Source: Eonycteris spelaea (Eukaryota; Chordata; Mammalia; Chiroptera; Pteropodidae). From it: a stretch of DNA of 64,000 nt. The stretch covers positions 12,997,501 to 13,061,500 of the forward strand of contig PUFA01000003.1 of NCBI GenBank assembly GCA_003508835.1, in the 5' to 3' direction. The translations under genes and the position numbers were made by a program. Positions within the stretch are counted from its first letter, which is position 1, and each line of letters starts with the position of its first letter. The notes under the pieces are model-generated. The model saw only the letters and a program-made list of their open reading frames with translations, searched no databases and was not told the origin of the DNA. Shown here piece by piece: positions 35,805 to 45,560 of this stretch.

Positions 35805-36235
35805 TAGTGGTTCTCAGTATGTGGCCATGGGAGCCCCCAAGACCCTTCAAGGTGGTCAGCAAGTTCAAAACTACTTTCCTAATAAAATGAAGATGTCATG
35901 TTCTTTTTTCTCTCACGAGTATACGGTGGAATTTTCCAGAAGTTACATTTACTTGATTTCTGATGTTGCAACAGACTGAAAGTAGAAGCACATATGAGAA
36001 TCCATCCATCTTCTAATCACCCACTAACCAGATTCGCAAAAATATATAACAATGACAATCTTCTCACTAGAATTAGTTTATTTAAATGTCATTACTTTTC
36101 ATTAAAATATATTAGAATGTGATTGATTTTTTACATTTTTATTTTTGTTTTTTCAAGTTTAAATTCTAATATAATAAATTATAATAGATAAAACCTAAAT
36201 GAAAGAAATCACCACAGTTGTAATTTTGAAATTAA
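35805..36235 (+). mobile_element. hAT-family (Charlie/MER-type) DNA transposon, 3' truncated
   Basis: Left terminal repeat 'tagtggttctcagtatgtgg' (hAT consensus cagtggttctcaa), then 'gacccttcaaggtggtcagc', 'caagttcaaaactactttcc', 'tctcacgagtatacggtgga', 'atgttgcaacagactgaaag', 'gcaaaaatatataacaatg', 'cttctcactagaatta', 'ataatagataaaacc'. The right terminal repeat is missing. The element has no transposase gene. Confidence 0.8.
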
Positions 36236-36429
36236 AAAAAAAAATGTATGTATGTGACCTGCCTACTGGAAAGCCATCAATGACTACATTGTACATATAA
36301 ACTAATAATTATTAGAAAGTTAAACTGCATGGACTGACTCATGCATGTAGGACCAGCCTCTACCTATCCATGTTCTTTGATCTTAGAGGTATTATTTACC
36401 TTCTTTGAGAATCTCCAAGGAGTCAACCA
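36236..36429. other. Unique sequence
   Basis: No feature recognised. Confidence 0.35.
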
Positions 36430-36630
36430 CAGGTACCTTAAGAGACATTGTTCTCTTTGTGAGGAAAACCTCCCCTAATATTTTTCATAGCTATCTCGTC
36501 TCATCTCTCAGGTCATCTTTAAAATACTTCCTTGGATATACCATTTATGTATTATAGCCCTCAATAGCTCTCACATTGTCTTATTTAGCATCTTCTGCTT
36601 TTCCACATAGACCTTGTTAATTTAAGAAGC
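36430..36630 (+). mobile_element. Possible L2 fragment
   Basis: 'gaggaaaacctcccctaata' and 'atttatgtattatagccctc' resemble the L2 3' region (gaagccttccctgacc). Very diverged; weak call. Confidence 0.33.
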
Positions 36631-38130
36631 ATGCCAGGAAGCAAAAATACTTGCACAAAGTAAGTTTTGGGGCATGACTGATCCTCTCCTTTAAAAAAAT
36701 CTACTGTACTATTCGCTTCTCTCTCTGGTTTCTCATTCTTTTCCCAAACTCTAAGGAATGCTCATTTTCTGTCAGTTCTGTGATAGATACAAAATTACAC
36801 ATTTAAAATAATTTTTCTATAATAGTTATTTTTAATGGCAGTGTTCTAAAATTCTGCCAGTTGATGCCTTATGCATAGTCTTTCTAAGTGCATTTAAATC
36901 TTTTTACACCAATTGTTATCATCTAATGAAAAAAATATGTCACATATACACAGGGTGGCATTAAACAACAATACATTGAAATGTACTGAGTCATATGAAC
37001 AAATATATTAAATGATGATTCGTGATCATTTATGTATAAAAATGAAATTTTGCTATTGTCTAAGCTGTTTTTAGCCCTATTTTCACTGCCATCATCATAA
37101 AACATTTGCTAATTGACAAGTGAACTCAATGAAACTTTAGTAGAGGATGAACCTGAATGTCATAATGAGAAAAAGGTTACCAGCTGTGATACCATTCTTG
37201 CTGGATCTTGTAGACTTCTGAGATGGTAGAGGGTATAAATGGAACTTTGAAAGAGAGTTGACTTAGAAGGTTCAAGACAAGGAGAAAATCCATTCAAGAA
37301 AAAAGACATGATTAAACATGTGAAGATGTCCCTGACTTGTTTGTAGACTGACAAATGTCTCAGGATGCTTGGAATTGATTAGGATTTCTACACTTCAAAA
37401 GAATATAGAGATATTAGAAAAATTAGATCAACTGCCATCTTCTTTAAAGAAGAAAATAGTTATTTTCTACCCTTTTTCCTTTTGTGTGCTGCTCAGTTTT
37501 CCATTCAAGAAAGCACATACATCTAGAAATATCAGTGCTATCATGCTACCTGACATTGTGCTGGTCAGGGAGAAAAGTGATTTGACCCATTTCCATTAGG
37601 TGTATTTACTTTTGGTGTTAACTTTTCCTAGAGAAAACTTCATTTTAAATGCAAAGTTGATGAAGAAAATGCAAAACCCAAAGTATTACTGACTGATATC
37701 TACGTCTACAGTGATAGAGGGGACAGATATCTAGTGACAAGAGGCCAGCTCTGGTTCTCTCAAATGATGCTATCAAGGTACTTATTCTCCACCTTTTACT
37801 TTCTACAATACAAAACGTTAGCTGAGTCTCTTCAAGCATACCACTTGTGAACTGAGAATGATTCACACATCTCTTTCAATATTGTTTTCCAAACTGTTTT
37901 CTCTTTTTGACAGGTCTATATGGGTAGCCTGGAGGTAGGAAAAAGTCTAAGATTTTGAGCCCAGCAGAAATAAGAATAAATCCTGCCACACTCCCTTTCT
38001 ACCTGGAGATCCTTGAACAATCAAACTCTCAATGATATTGTTTGCTTCTCTGGGAATGAGAATAATAGGCACTGCTGTGAAAATATGCGATGAAATGAGT
38101 ACACATAGTGAACACTTCATTAATTAGCTG
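36631..38130. other. Unique non-coding sequence
   Basis: About 1.5 kb. No repeats or genes recognised. Short frames on both strands (36923-37866) carry no known domain. Confidence 0.4.
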
Positions 38131-38150
38131 GTTTGTTTGTTTGTTTGTTT
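38131..38150. repeat. (TTTG)n short microsatellite
   Basis: Five units of GTTT. Confidence 0.93.
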
Positions 38151-38228
38151 TACGCAAGGGAATCTTTGGTTGACCTCACAGATCGCAAAGACCTTGTCAG
38201 TTTATAATCCCTTATATTTTTATTTTTT

Positions 38229-38348
38229 ACGCCTACAGCACCTGGTCTTCCTAGGTGGTCTCCCATCCAAGTATTAACCAGGCCCTACCGTGCTGAGCTC
38301 CCAAGATCAGATGGGATCGGGCTTGTTCAGTATGGCATGGCCATAGAC
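38229..38348 (-). pseudogene. 5S rRNA retropseudogene or 5S-derived SINE
   Basis: The reverse complement matches mammalian 5S rRNA over its whole 120 nt, from 'gtctatggccat' to 'ctgtaggcgt', with about 19 differences by my hand count against the consensus I remember (about 84% identity). Many differences are C-to-T or G-to-A, as expected for CpG decay. The C-box region 'ggatgggagacc' of the internal RNA polymerase III promoter is intact; the A-box region has several changes. On the minus strand it is followed by an A-rich tail ('aaaaaataaaaatata'), so it was made by LINE-driven retrotransposition. 5S-derived SINEs are known in fruit bats; a lone pseudogene is the alternative. No clear target-site duplication. 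Confidence 0.93.
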
Positions 38349-38639
38349 TTAGCTAATTTGATAGATATAGTTGTGTAATAAAGATACATGGAAATGACTA
38401 ATTAATAGAGACCCTTCTATACAGCATCTGATTCTTTCTCTTTATATAACATATTAGGTATGCTGTGTATACTACATATGCTATTCCTGCTTTCTTTTCT
38501 ATATGTGCAAATCTAAGCTGTTTATCCAGTTACAACACTGTCAATCATCAGAAGGGGCACAGGCCATAATTGTGCTACCAGCTGCTATCAGCCCCGTATT
38601 TATTTAAATTCAAAGTCTATGTTAATTAACACTTCCTCC
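38349..38639. other. Unique sequence with homeodomain-type motifs
   Basis: Contains 'actgtcaatcatcaga', 'gccataattgtgc' and 'gttaattaaca'. Could be regulatory; no repeat or gene. Confidence 0.3.
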
Positions 38640-38905
38640 TTGTTGTCTTTATTGATGCCATCCACTGTTCACAAATTCTCCTCACTGGATTCCCATAGCA
38701 CTTTTTTATATGTTTATTTTATTTTGAGAATGGAACACTTTATAATTAATATACTTCCCATATTGTAATTCCCATATGCCATCCACCAAGTAGATTGTAA
38801 TCATTTTGATGAGAGGGACTATCCCACTCTCCTTTCATAACTCCTAATATCACAGGCAATACCTACATATTACAGATGCTTCAAAGTATTTGTTGAATTT
38901 TATCA
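38640..38905 (+). mobile_element. L2 LINE 3' fragment
   Basis: 'gagagggactatcccactct' (gagggcagggactgtgtct), 'cctaatatcacaggcaatac', 'agatgcttcaaagtatttgt' and 'tgaatttta' match the L2 3' terminus (gtaggtgctcaataaatatttgttgaa). Confidence 0.75.
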
Positions 38906-39119
38906 AAATGAGCCTGCTAGAAATGGGGAATGACACATACACTGCTCTCCAATCATTGTTGAGTCCTCTTTTCATTCTCAGCTGTGCTGACCCTGCACCC
39001 AGCCAGTGACCCATCAATGCATTTGCCAATGGTATGGTGAATGCGCCACTGTGGCAGAATAAAAAAAGAACTTTCTTATTCACATGTTCAGTACAATAGG
39101 CTCTCCTGTTCTAAAGTGG

Positions 39120-39146
39120 AATAAGTTTCTGAGTCAGAAACTTATT
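39120..39146. repeat. Near-perfect 27-bp palindrome
   Basis: Arms 'aataagtttctga' and 'tcagaaacttatt' pair perfectly around a single G. It sits 50 bp upstream of the candidate conserved block. Confidence 0.9.
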
Positions 39147-39159
39147 GCTTTTAAAAAGG

Positions 39160-39650
39160 AAAGTTTCTATAAGAAGCTGGAAAGAATTTGCTCCTGCTCT
39201 GACTGCATTTTTTAATCATCACTGTTTGCCCCTCCAGTGCGTCCGCCCATTTCCGAAGCCAGGCTCGTGATTGTGATGTACCATCATGGCTAAATACAGT
39301 ATATCATTCCAGCAGGCTCTTCACATTGTGTTATTGTTAATGATGCTTTTTATTTACCAGAACCATGGGCAATATGATATTACTCTCATTCAGTGAGCCC
39401 GGCAGGAGACTTTTTAAAAGTGTAATGCATTTGCTCTAATGTCTCTGATCAGGTGGATCCGGCCTGGAAAAACTCCAAGTTGGATAATTACATTTTCGCT
39501 ACCTATAATTTCCACCGCCCCTTTGAGAGCTTGTAGCATTCTTCTCCTTTCGTACTTCACACATGTGTGGTGTTTGCTGAACACTATTTTCAAAGGGAAA
39601 GAAAACCAGCTACTTTTAACCTCCGGTAGGTGAGAGGAATACAACCAAAA
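39160..39650. promoter_or_regulatory. Candidate conserved non-coding element (enhancer-like)
   Basis: About 490 bp, no repeats, retained CpGs in unique context ('cagtgcgtccgcccatttcc', 'gtggatccggcctgg', 'cattttcgctacc'), and TAAT/ATTA cores ('gttaatgatgc', 'ggataattacatt'). Open frames on both strands (39414-39644) are short and do not look like exons. I infer a cis-regulatory element; alignment to other mammals would decide. Confidence 0.45.
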
Positions 39651-40210
39651 CTGAAGAGGTCAGAATGAACCCTTCTAAAATTATGACGTCATTGAAGTTT
39701 GTCTTTATTTTTACTCATCCCTAGAATCTATGTCCTTTTTATTCTTTTCTATGACCTATGTTCTTTCACTTTTAGATAAACAGTATTCTCATGCTGTTAT
39801 GATTTTCCCAATAATGAGAGGAAGTAATCTAGTAAAAAAAAAAAATTCTTACTAAAGAATGCATATGGTGTTCGATAACTTGTCTGGAGATATTTAAACT
39901 TATAAAAGATAGCTACTGCAAGGGGAAAGGCATAACACAGAGGGACAGATTTTGAAAGGCAGAATTTTGGACTCCATATCCTGTGAGAAAAGAGATACTC
40001 TTATAGTCAAGAAATGAGCGAAGCACATGCACCTTAAACCCCCTCTCATGCCTGCACACAAAAACTGCATTGTTTTTTAAGGTAGAAAGATGTTCTCAAT
40101 TTTCAATTTTATTTTGTCGAATAGGTTACAAGGCTCTTTTCACATAATGTGCGACAGGGCCAAGAAGGTTGTTTTTAATGTTTTTAATGTAAGAGGTCCC
40201 AGGGTCTACT
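39651..40210. other. Unique non-coding sequence
   Basis: No feature recognised. Confidence 0.4.
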
Positions 40211-40355
40211 CTTTCTTTCTTTTCTTTCTTTTCTTCCTTTTCTTTTCTTTTCTTTTCTTTCTTTTTTTTCTTTTCTTTCTTTCTCTTTCTTTTCTTTCTT
40301 CTTTCTTTCTTTCTTTCTTTCTTTCTTTTCTTTCTTTCTTTCTTTTCTTTCTTTT

Positions 40356-40417
<62 letters not shown>

Positions 40418-40445
40418 CCTTCTCTTTCTTTCTTTCTTTTTTCTT
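40211..40445. repeat. Long polypyrimidine tract, (TTTC)n then (CT)n
   Basis: About 235 bases almost without a purine on the plus strand. The TTTC part comes first, then about 26 CT units, then TTTC again. It yields the long Arg-Glu-Lys and Phe-Leu-Ser frames on the two strands; none is a gene. Confidence 0.97.
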
Positions 40446-41041
40446 GTAAAAGCCCCCAAGGTTAAGTGATGGAAGTGAATGACTAAGCAAAATATTAAAA
40501 AATCTGGGTACAAGAAGGTGTGATCATATGATCCATAAAGTAACAAGACTAATTTTCAATCCTGATTGGTAGAATCAGAATGGTAGCCATGGCAGAATAT
40601 CGATTCTAATATCATAATTACATGAAGGGATTATTTTTATAGGAAAACTCTTCCTTGAGTGTGTAATGCCCATTTCAGTGGTGTTTCACATTGGTTTTTT
40701 AATGGGCACTTATGTTGTGCTCTTATTACTTTCATATGACTCCCTTCCCTTTGGGGACCTGGATGCTCATGGGATCCCTATAGCCCATGTCAACCCCCAC
40801 CTAGTGCCTTATTCAAAGCTCCATGTCAGAGTTATCTGTAGTTTAATATCTAGGCAATTGCTCAACAGACCATGAGAGCTGACATCACTGTAATGGAGGA
40901 GCCTGTCTTATATTTATGGAATATTAATTTAGTCTATAATATTATAGCTGTCAAAGTTAACTAATGCAGATTTTATTTTATACATTTTTCTCTTTTCTCT
41001 TCCTGATATGCTTTTATTTTGTTGATTCTATGCAGAGTTAT
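40446..41041. other. Unique non-coding sequence; 40650-40960 possibly conserved
   Basis: Mixed composition at 40650-40960 with 'tgacatcactgtaatgg' and 'tattaatttagtc'. No repeat or gene recognised. Confidence 0.35.
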
Positions 41042-41066
41042 GTGGTGGTGGTGGTTGGGGGTGGGG
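41042..41066 (+). other. G-rich tract, possible G-quadruplex
   Basis: Four GG runs spaced by single T, then GGGGG and GGGG. It could form a two-layer or mixed quadruplex on the plus strand. It is about 50 bases upstream of the candidate splice acceptor at 41117. Confidence 0.6.
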
Positions 41067-41117
41067 ATAGCTGTGTCTTATACTATATCACCTTTCTTTG
41101 CTTTTCTAATGTTACAG

Positions 41118-41306
41118 ACAGGCATGTGCCACTTTTACCTAGAAATTATTTGAGGCAATGCTGAGCAGCGTGATGGATTCCTCTGCTGTGCTGGACTCTT
41201 AAGGAAGTTGGGCACTCATCAATTCACATCTGGAAGTCGTGGTGGTACCGGACAGAAACAACTCTGTCTCTAAAGGTCTTGAACTGAAGAGAACTTCTCG
41301 AAGAAG
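41118..41306 (+). other. Candidate non-coding exon (189 bp)
   Basis: Preceded by a pyrimidine tract ending in 'tgcttttctaatgttacag', a good 3' splice site, and followed by 'gaagaag|gtaataat', a good 5' splice site. Between them GC is higher than in flanks. All three forward frames carry stops within the first 45 bases, so it would be an untranslated exon of a long non-coding RNA or a 5' UTR exon. An ATG ('gcgtgatggattcc') opens only a very short frame. No repeat was recognised inside. Such pairs can occur by chance, so this is a candidate only. Confidence 0.3.
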
Positions 41307-41436
41307 GTAATAATTTAAATTTTAGAAGTGTTGCATTTTAAGTGCTGGCAAGACATAAATGGAAACCTTCCAAATGAGAATAACATTTGGGAGTGGTGCT
41401 ATTTAAAACTAAGAAAAAAAGATGGTATTAGGAGAC

Positions 41437-41760
41437 TTTTTTTTTTTTTCTTTTGAGTTTCTTTTAAATACAGTCAGTGGGCCCATGTTTAACTTTTGAG
41501 CTTACATTCAAAGTCACCATCTGGTTTGACAGCCCTTGCTCATGAGTTTCTTGGTCTCTTGTCCCATTTTGGCAATAAATTTGGCTCATTTTCTCGGTCT
41601 GGTGTTTTGTGCTTATAATACAGGTTTGGGTTAGTTTGAATACCACTAACCCATATCTTCTGGTATTTTCCATGGGTTTTAGAACCACAAACACAGTTCA
41701 TTAATGACACATCTGAAATCTGTTTTGTAGTGTCTTTATGTTTCATTTAGGATCAATCTT
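41437..41760 (-). pseudogene. Possible retrocopy (processed pseudogene) of unidentified origin
   Basis: On the minus strand a 68-codon open frame (41746-41540) is followed by about 90 bases of untranslated-like sequence and a 13-A run (complement 41437-41449). That is the layout of a retrotransposed mRNA. The residues have a protein-like, non-repetitive composition ending in a Lys/Arg/Pro-rich stretch just before the stop, but I do not recognise the parent. An in-frame stop sits right before the first Met. No AATAAA or target-site duplication was found, so it could also be chance. Confidence 0.3.
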
Positions 41761-41975
41761 CCTGTATTTATTTCTATGGCCTTTTCTAACCTTGCTATTT
41801 GATTAAATGTTTGTGTTTTTTTTTTTTTAAAGAACAATTCACCAGCCTTCATGACTTTGGCCATTGCTTCCTATTTCAGAAATCTTATCCACACTTATTG
41901 TCAGTCCTACTAGACTGATCCTTAGTAACTATCCTATTGCTAGTCCTACTAGTTCTACTAGGTTGCAATTTATGA

Positions 41976-42185
41976 GGGCAAGGGTTGACAACTTTTGCTA
42001 TGAGAGGCCAGAGAATAAATATTTTATGCTTTGTAAGATACATATGGTCTTTGTTGTTTATCCTTTGTATATTCTTCTTTGTATTTTTTGTTTGTTTTTT
42101 ATCACAACCTTTTGAAAATGCTTTTAAAAATCCTAGCTTAGATTATTCAAAAACTTACTAATCCTTGTACCACAGACCAAAGGGA
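41976..42185 (+). mobile_element. hAT-Charlie MITE (MER3-like)
   Basis: 'aagggttgacaacttttgct', 'gaggccagagaataaatatt', 'ttatgctttgtaagatacat', 'atggtctttgttg' match the family whose consensus reads cagtggttggcaaactttt ... gggccagatagtaaatatttt ... ggctttgtgggccatacggtc. The right end has decayed. Confidence 0.75.
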
Positions 42186-43429
42186 AGAACAAAAGTGTAC
42201 TCTCATGTGGAAAGAGTTCAAGAAGACTAAGGAGAGATGATTAAACATTGTGGTTAAAAACTAAAGAAATAAAATCGGTGATCTTAGAATAGGTAATTTT
42301 ATTAGGACATTGCTTTTTAGAGGAAATGCAACCACTTTCTAACTTTTCTGTTTAATAACTGTTAATTTTATCTTATACTTCAAGTAGAGTCAGTATAATC
42401 CTGGCCTTATACAAAATATTTAAATAGTTCTATGTGTCTGTTATTTTCTATCAAATCAAATAGAATGTGTTATACTTCCTTCCTAGAGAATAAAGCCATC
42501 TCGAATTGACTTAGAATTGGACTGGACTTCATAAGTAGGCAGCGTTTGAGTAAGGCTGTGCCCTTAAGAAGCCGTGTGATGAGATGACCTTACAAAATGC
42601 TTTTTACACCCTTGTCATTCCACTCTTCTCGAGTTACTATTTTGAATCCTGAAGGATTTTGTTTTGTTTTTGCAAATTCATATTTTAGGGAAGATATTAA
42701 TACCATATAACCTACGTTATCTGTCACTTGGCTTAGTCATAATGGCAGATGGATCTTTTGGACAAATCTTTGCTGGAGAAGACACAGCATAACAAAGTAA
42801 AAGAGAAGAGGAGGGCAGAAATGTCAGAAGAGTGAGGAAAAGGCCAAAAATATCTCTGATAATTTGCTTGCTGGGAGTTACTTCAAGAACCTCCATTTCT
42901 TAGTAACAGGATTATTGGCTACTAAGTATCATAAATTTATACTGATATCCAGAGAGGTCAAGCCCAGGGGAGGGGGTGGGGCATGATGTTCAAAAGACTT
43001 TTTGCCTTCAAAGCTGTTGAAATAGCTAAGCCTATAACCAGTCTACTACCTGGGAAACCTCTGCAGTCTTCCAATGAATTCAGAAAAAGAGAATGATCTG
43101 CTAAGAACAATTTTCCTTCCTAGTTGATTAAATAAACAAGCCAGAAAATACCCCTCTCCCCTGACATGCCCAAGCAGAAGAGCCAATTCTCCTGGCTTGA
43201 TGAAATATCTCCAACAGGAAAACAATGAACTAATATTACTGAACATCGAGGGCATGATAAAATAATGGGGGGTTGTCTGTTACTCAAGAAGGATTCTGAT
43301 TCTTGCAATATGGGGTGAGCAATTTGAAGAGCTCCTTTCAGATTTCTGATACTATACATTCAGTGTTTTCAAAAGGAATTTGAGTTATTTGTTATCATTG
43401 TAAGAATTCAACTAGTGCTTCAGGCTGTC
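42186..43429. other. Unique non-coding sequence
   Basis: About 1.2 kb. Contains a G-rich spot (GGGG-A-GGGGG-T-GGGG) at 42967-42981. No gene or recognised repeat. Confidence 0.4.
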
Positions 43430-43512
43430 CTTCAGTGTTCTGGTATTCCTTTGGTGCCTAGCACAGGGCTTGTCCATTGCAGGGATTCAATAAAGATATA
43501 TTGATTAAATTT
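43430..43512 (+). mobile_element. L2/MIR 3' terminus
   Basis: 'ggtgcctagcacagggcttg' then 'gggattcaataaagatatat' and 'tgattaaatt' match the shared L2/MIR 3' tail (cctagcacagtgcctggcacatagtaggcgctcaataaatatttgttgaat). Confidence 0.75.
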
Positions 43513-43857
43513 TATCTCTAAGCCTTGAACCTCATAAATCTCTTCCCTTCCAAATTTGTCACTCTGAATACATGAGAAAGGGAAAGGATGATATACCCCT
43601 TGTGCCCTGCCTTAGTCACTCATTGTCTTTGCATCAAGTTACAAAGATTTATTTCTTTTAATCAGCCCCGATCAAATAATCCCTCTAACCAGTTAACCTT
43701 TCAGGTCGTTTTCCCCTTATTTCTGAAAATTTGTCTTCAACTGTCTTCTTTCAAGGTGTTCAGAAAGAACCAAAACAACACAGTGTGCTAGTCTACTAAA
43801 CAGGCCAAAAAAGTTACCAAACTTAATTAGTAGAAATATCAGGAATATTATGTATCC
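43513..43857. other. Unique non-coding sequence
   Basis: No feature recognised. Confidence 0.35.
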
Positions 43858-43930
43858 TCCCCCCCCCCGCACTCTAAACACACACAGACACACACACACA
43901 CACTCACACACACTCACACACACACACACT
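43858..43930. repeat. Poly(C) and interrupted (CA)n
   Basis: An 11-12 base C run followed by CA units with GACA and CTCA interruptions. Confidence 0.93.
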
Positions 43931-44032
43931 TTCTTCCTCATAATCATTCATTTTGAAATTCTAGCCAATAGATACTCATGTATCTGGAGTGTTACTATCC
44001 CAAGCCCCTTACCAGGTAATTGCCAACCAAAA

Positions 44033-44069
44033 AAGAAAGAAAGAAAAAAAAAAAAAAAAAAAAAAAAAA
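44033..44069. repeat. (GAAA)n grading into poly(A)
   Basis: Three GAAA units then about 26 A. It may be the tail of a short plus-strand retroinsertion, but nothing recognisable precedes it. Confidence 0.93.
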
Positions 44070-44239
44070 CCTTGACAAAACAGGTAGAAGCTGAAGGCAG
44101 AGTTACTGGAGGAATATCAAGTGGGATAGAAAAGAGCACAGGGAGTAGAGATATGGCAGTAGGGTACAGCGTTCCTTTTGTTGGTGTGCTCTCATTAAAT
44201 TTGTCTTATTTAAAAATATTAAGTATTTAAAATGTTATC

Positions 44240-45560
44240 TGGTATTTCATTAGCCTAAATGGCATTAAATTTTCATGCTAATGCATTTAAAAATGTTTCA
44301 ATGAAAAAAAAAGGAGTGCGAAGACATCAGAAACAAACTTTTTAATTTCACAACTTATTTTGAGGAAACAGTATGTTACTTTAAAGGCCCAATAAAATGA
44401 CATTTCTTTGAGTCTGCATGATGTTAGGCCACTTTGCTCCATAACTTAAAACTAACTTAATTTTAGTTGCCTTTTTTACAGGCTTAAATTTACTTAATTT
44501 TACAGACAAATTCCTGTCTATGTTGACAACCTCATCATTCTGAGATATTCCAGCCTCGTTTCTCTTTGTTTCAAGCTCATTTGTTTTCATTGGGAATTCT
44601 AAAACCTTGGGGAATATAATAGTGACAGGCAAACCAGGGAGCATTCTCTTTCTTAACAACTGCAAAACTCTAAGAAAATGCTCATCGAATAATTGTGAGA
44701 CTTGAAAACATCCAAAAGTCATCATCTTCTGTGATATGTAGAATAATTAAATGCAACATCAGCATGACATCAGTGGTAGATAATTTTCAGCATAAAATGC
44801 CATTCTCTCTCAGTGACTTGAGGGTTGTTGGAAGTTTTTGTCTCCATTTCAGCAGACAGAGTACAAAACATTGTGACATGCTTAATATTTCTTCCGCCAA
44901 GATGTCCACTTCGATTCCTCACCCTTTAAAGAATTGTTGATTTCATCCTGCATTTAGCTGCCAAAAAAGCGATTGTGTGTGCAGCACCAGTAACAAAGTG
45001 AAAATGAATTATGCATCAGAAGAAACTGCATTTGAGTCAAAAAACTTAGACTTCAGCATCTTCAAATTACAATATGATTTAAGAAGGAATACATTTAAGG
45101 AGATAGCAATGGACTGAGGTGAAGGGGTCAGCATTGGCCCGGTTTAATATAATTTAGCTTTCAATTATTTATTTTTTAAAGAGCTACTAAGCACACTGAA
45201 TCTCTTTAATGGCAATGTCAAAAGTATGGAGACTGGAGAAAAGCCATGAATAATAGTGACAGATTGTTATGCATGGTAATGTTATAGGGCCTGCTGCAAA
45301 CCAAAGTGTTCACCAGAGCAGGGAGAGCAAACACGGGAGCAGCCTGCTGTGAGAGCAAGGGACATGGCTCCCTTCCCTGAGCTGTGAAGACAGATGAACT
45401 CTGCTTCCTCTGAGATCTAACTGGCTTTGTCAAAAAGGCCATTAAGCCTATCTGTCTACGAGAATTCTGTACTCTCCTCTTGACAAGTGGAACACATAAT
45501 TGTTTGTTTAAGTTTTCCACCTTTAATTCTATTGACAGTAAAATTGATTCCATAAAATAG
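44240..45560. promoter_or_regulatory. Large repeat-free block, strong candidate for a conserved non-coding cluster
   Basis: The longest stretch (about 1.3 kb) free of repeats, microsatellites and A/T runs longer than nine. It carries many developmental-type motifs: 'gaataattaaatgc', 'tttcaattattta', 'gaattatgcatcaga' (POU/octamer-like), 'cctttaaagaattg', 'ttgttatgcatggtaatg', 'aggccattaagcc'. Several 80-115 codon frames occur on both strands, but none has known homology and none is flanked by convincing splice sites. I infer enhancers; alignment would settle it. Confidence 0.45.

Noticed and set aside
40090..40546. Open frames of 94-120 codons on both strands, rich in Phe/Leu/Ser or Arg/Glu/Lys
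   Set aside because: They are translations of the (TTTC)n/(CT)n tract.
43717..44230. 126-codon plus-strand frame with His-Thr and Lys runs
   Set aside because: Built from the CA repeat and a poly(A) run.
44381..44725. 114-codon minus-strand frame in the large unique block
   Set aside because: No homology recognised and no splice context. Worth a protein search only if the block proves constrained with codon periodicity.
45218..45553. 111-codon minus-strand frame in the large unique block
   Set aside because: Protein-like composition, but no known domain, no flanking splice sites, and overlapping frames on the other strand are similar in quality. Kept as non-coding.
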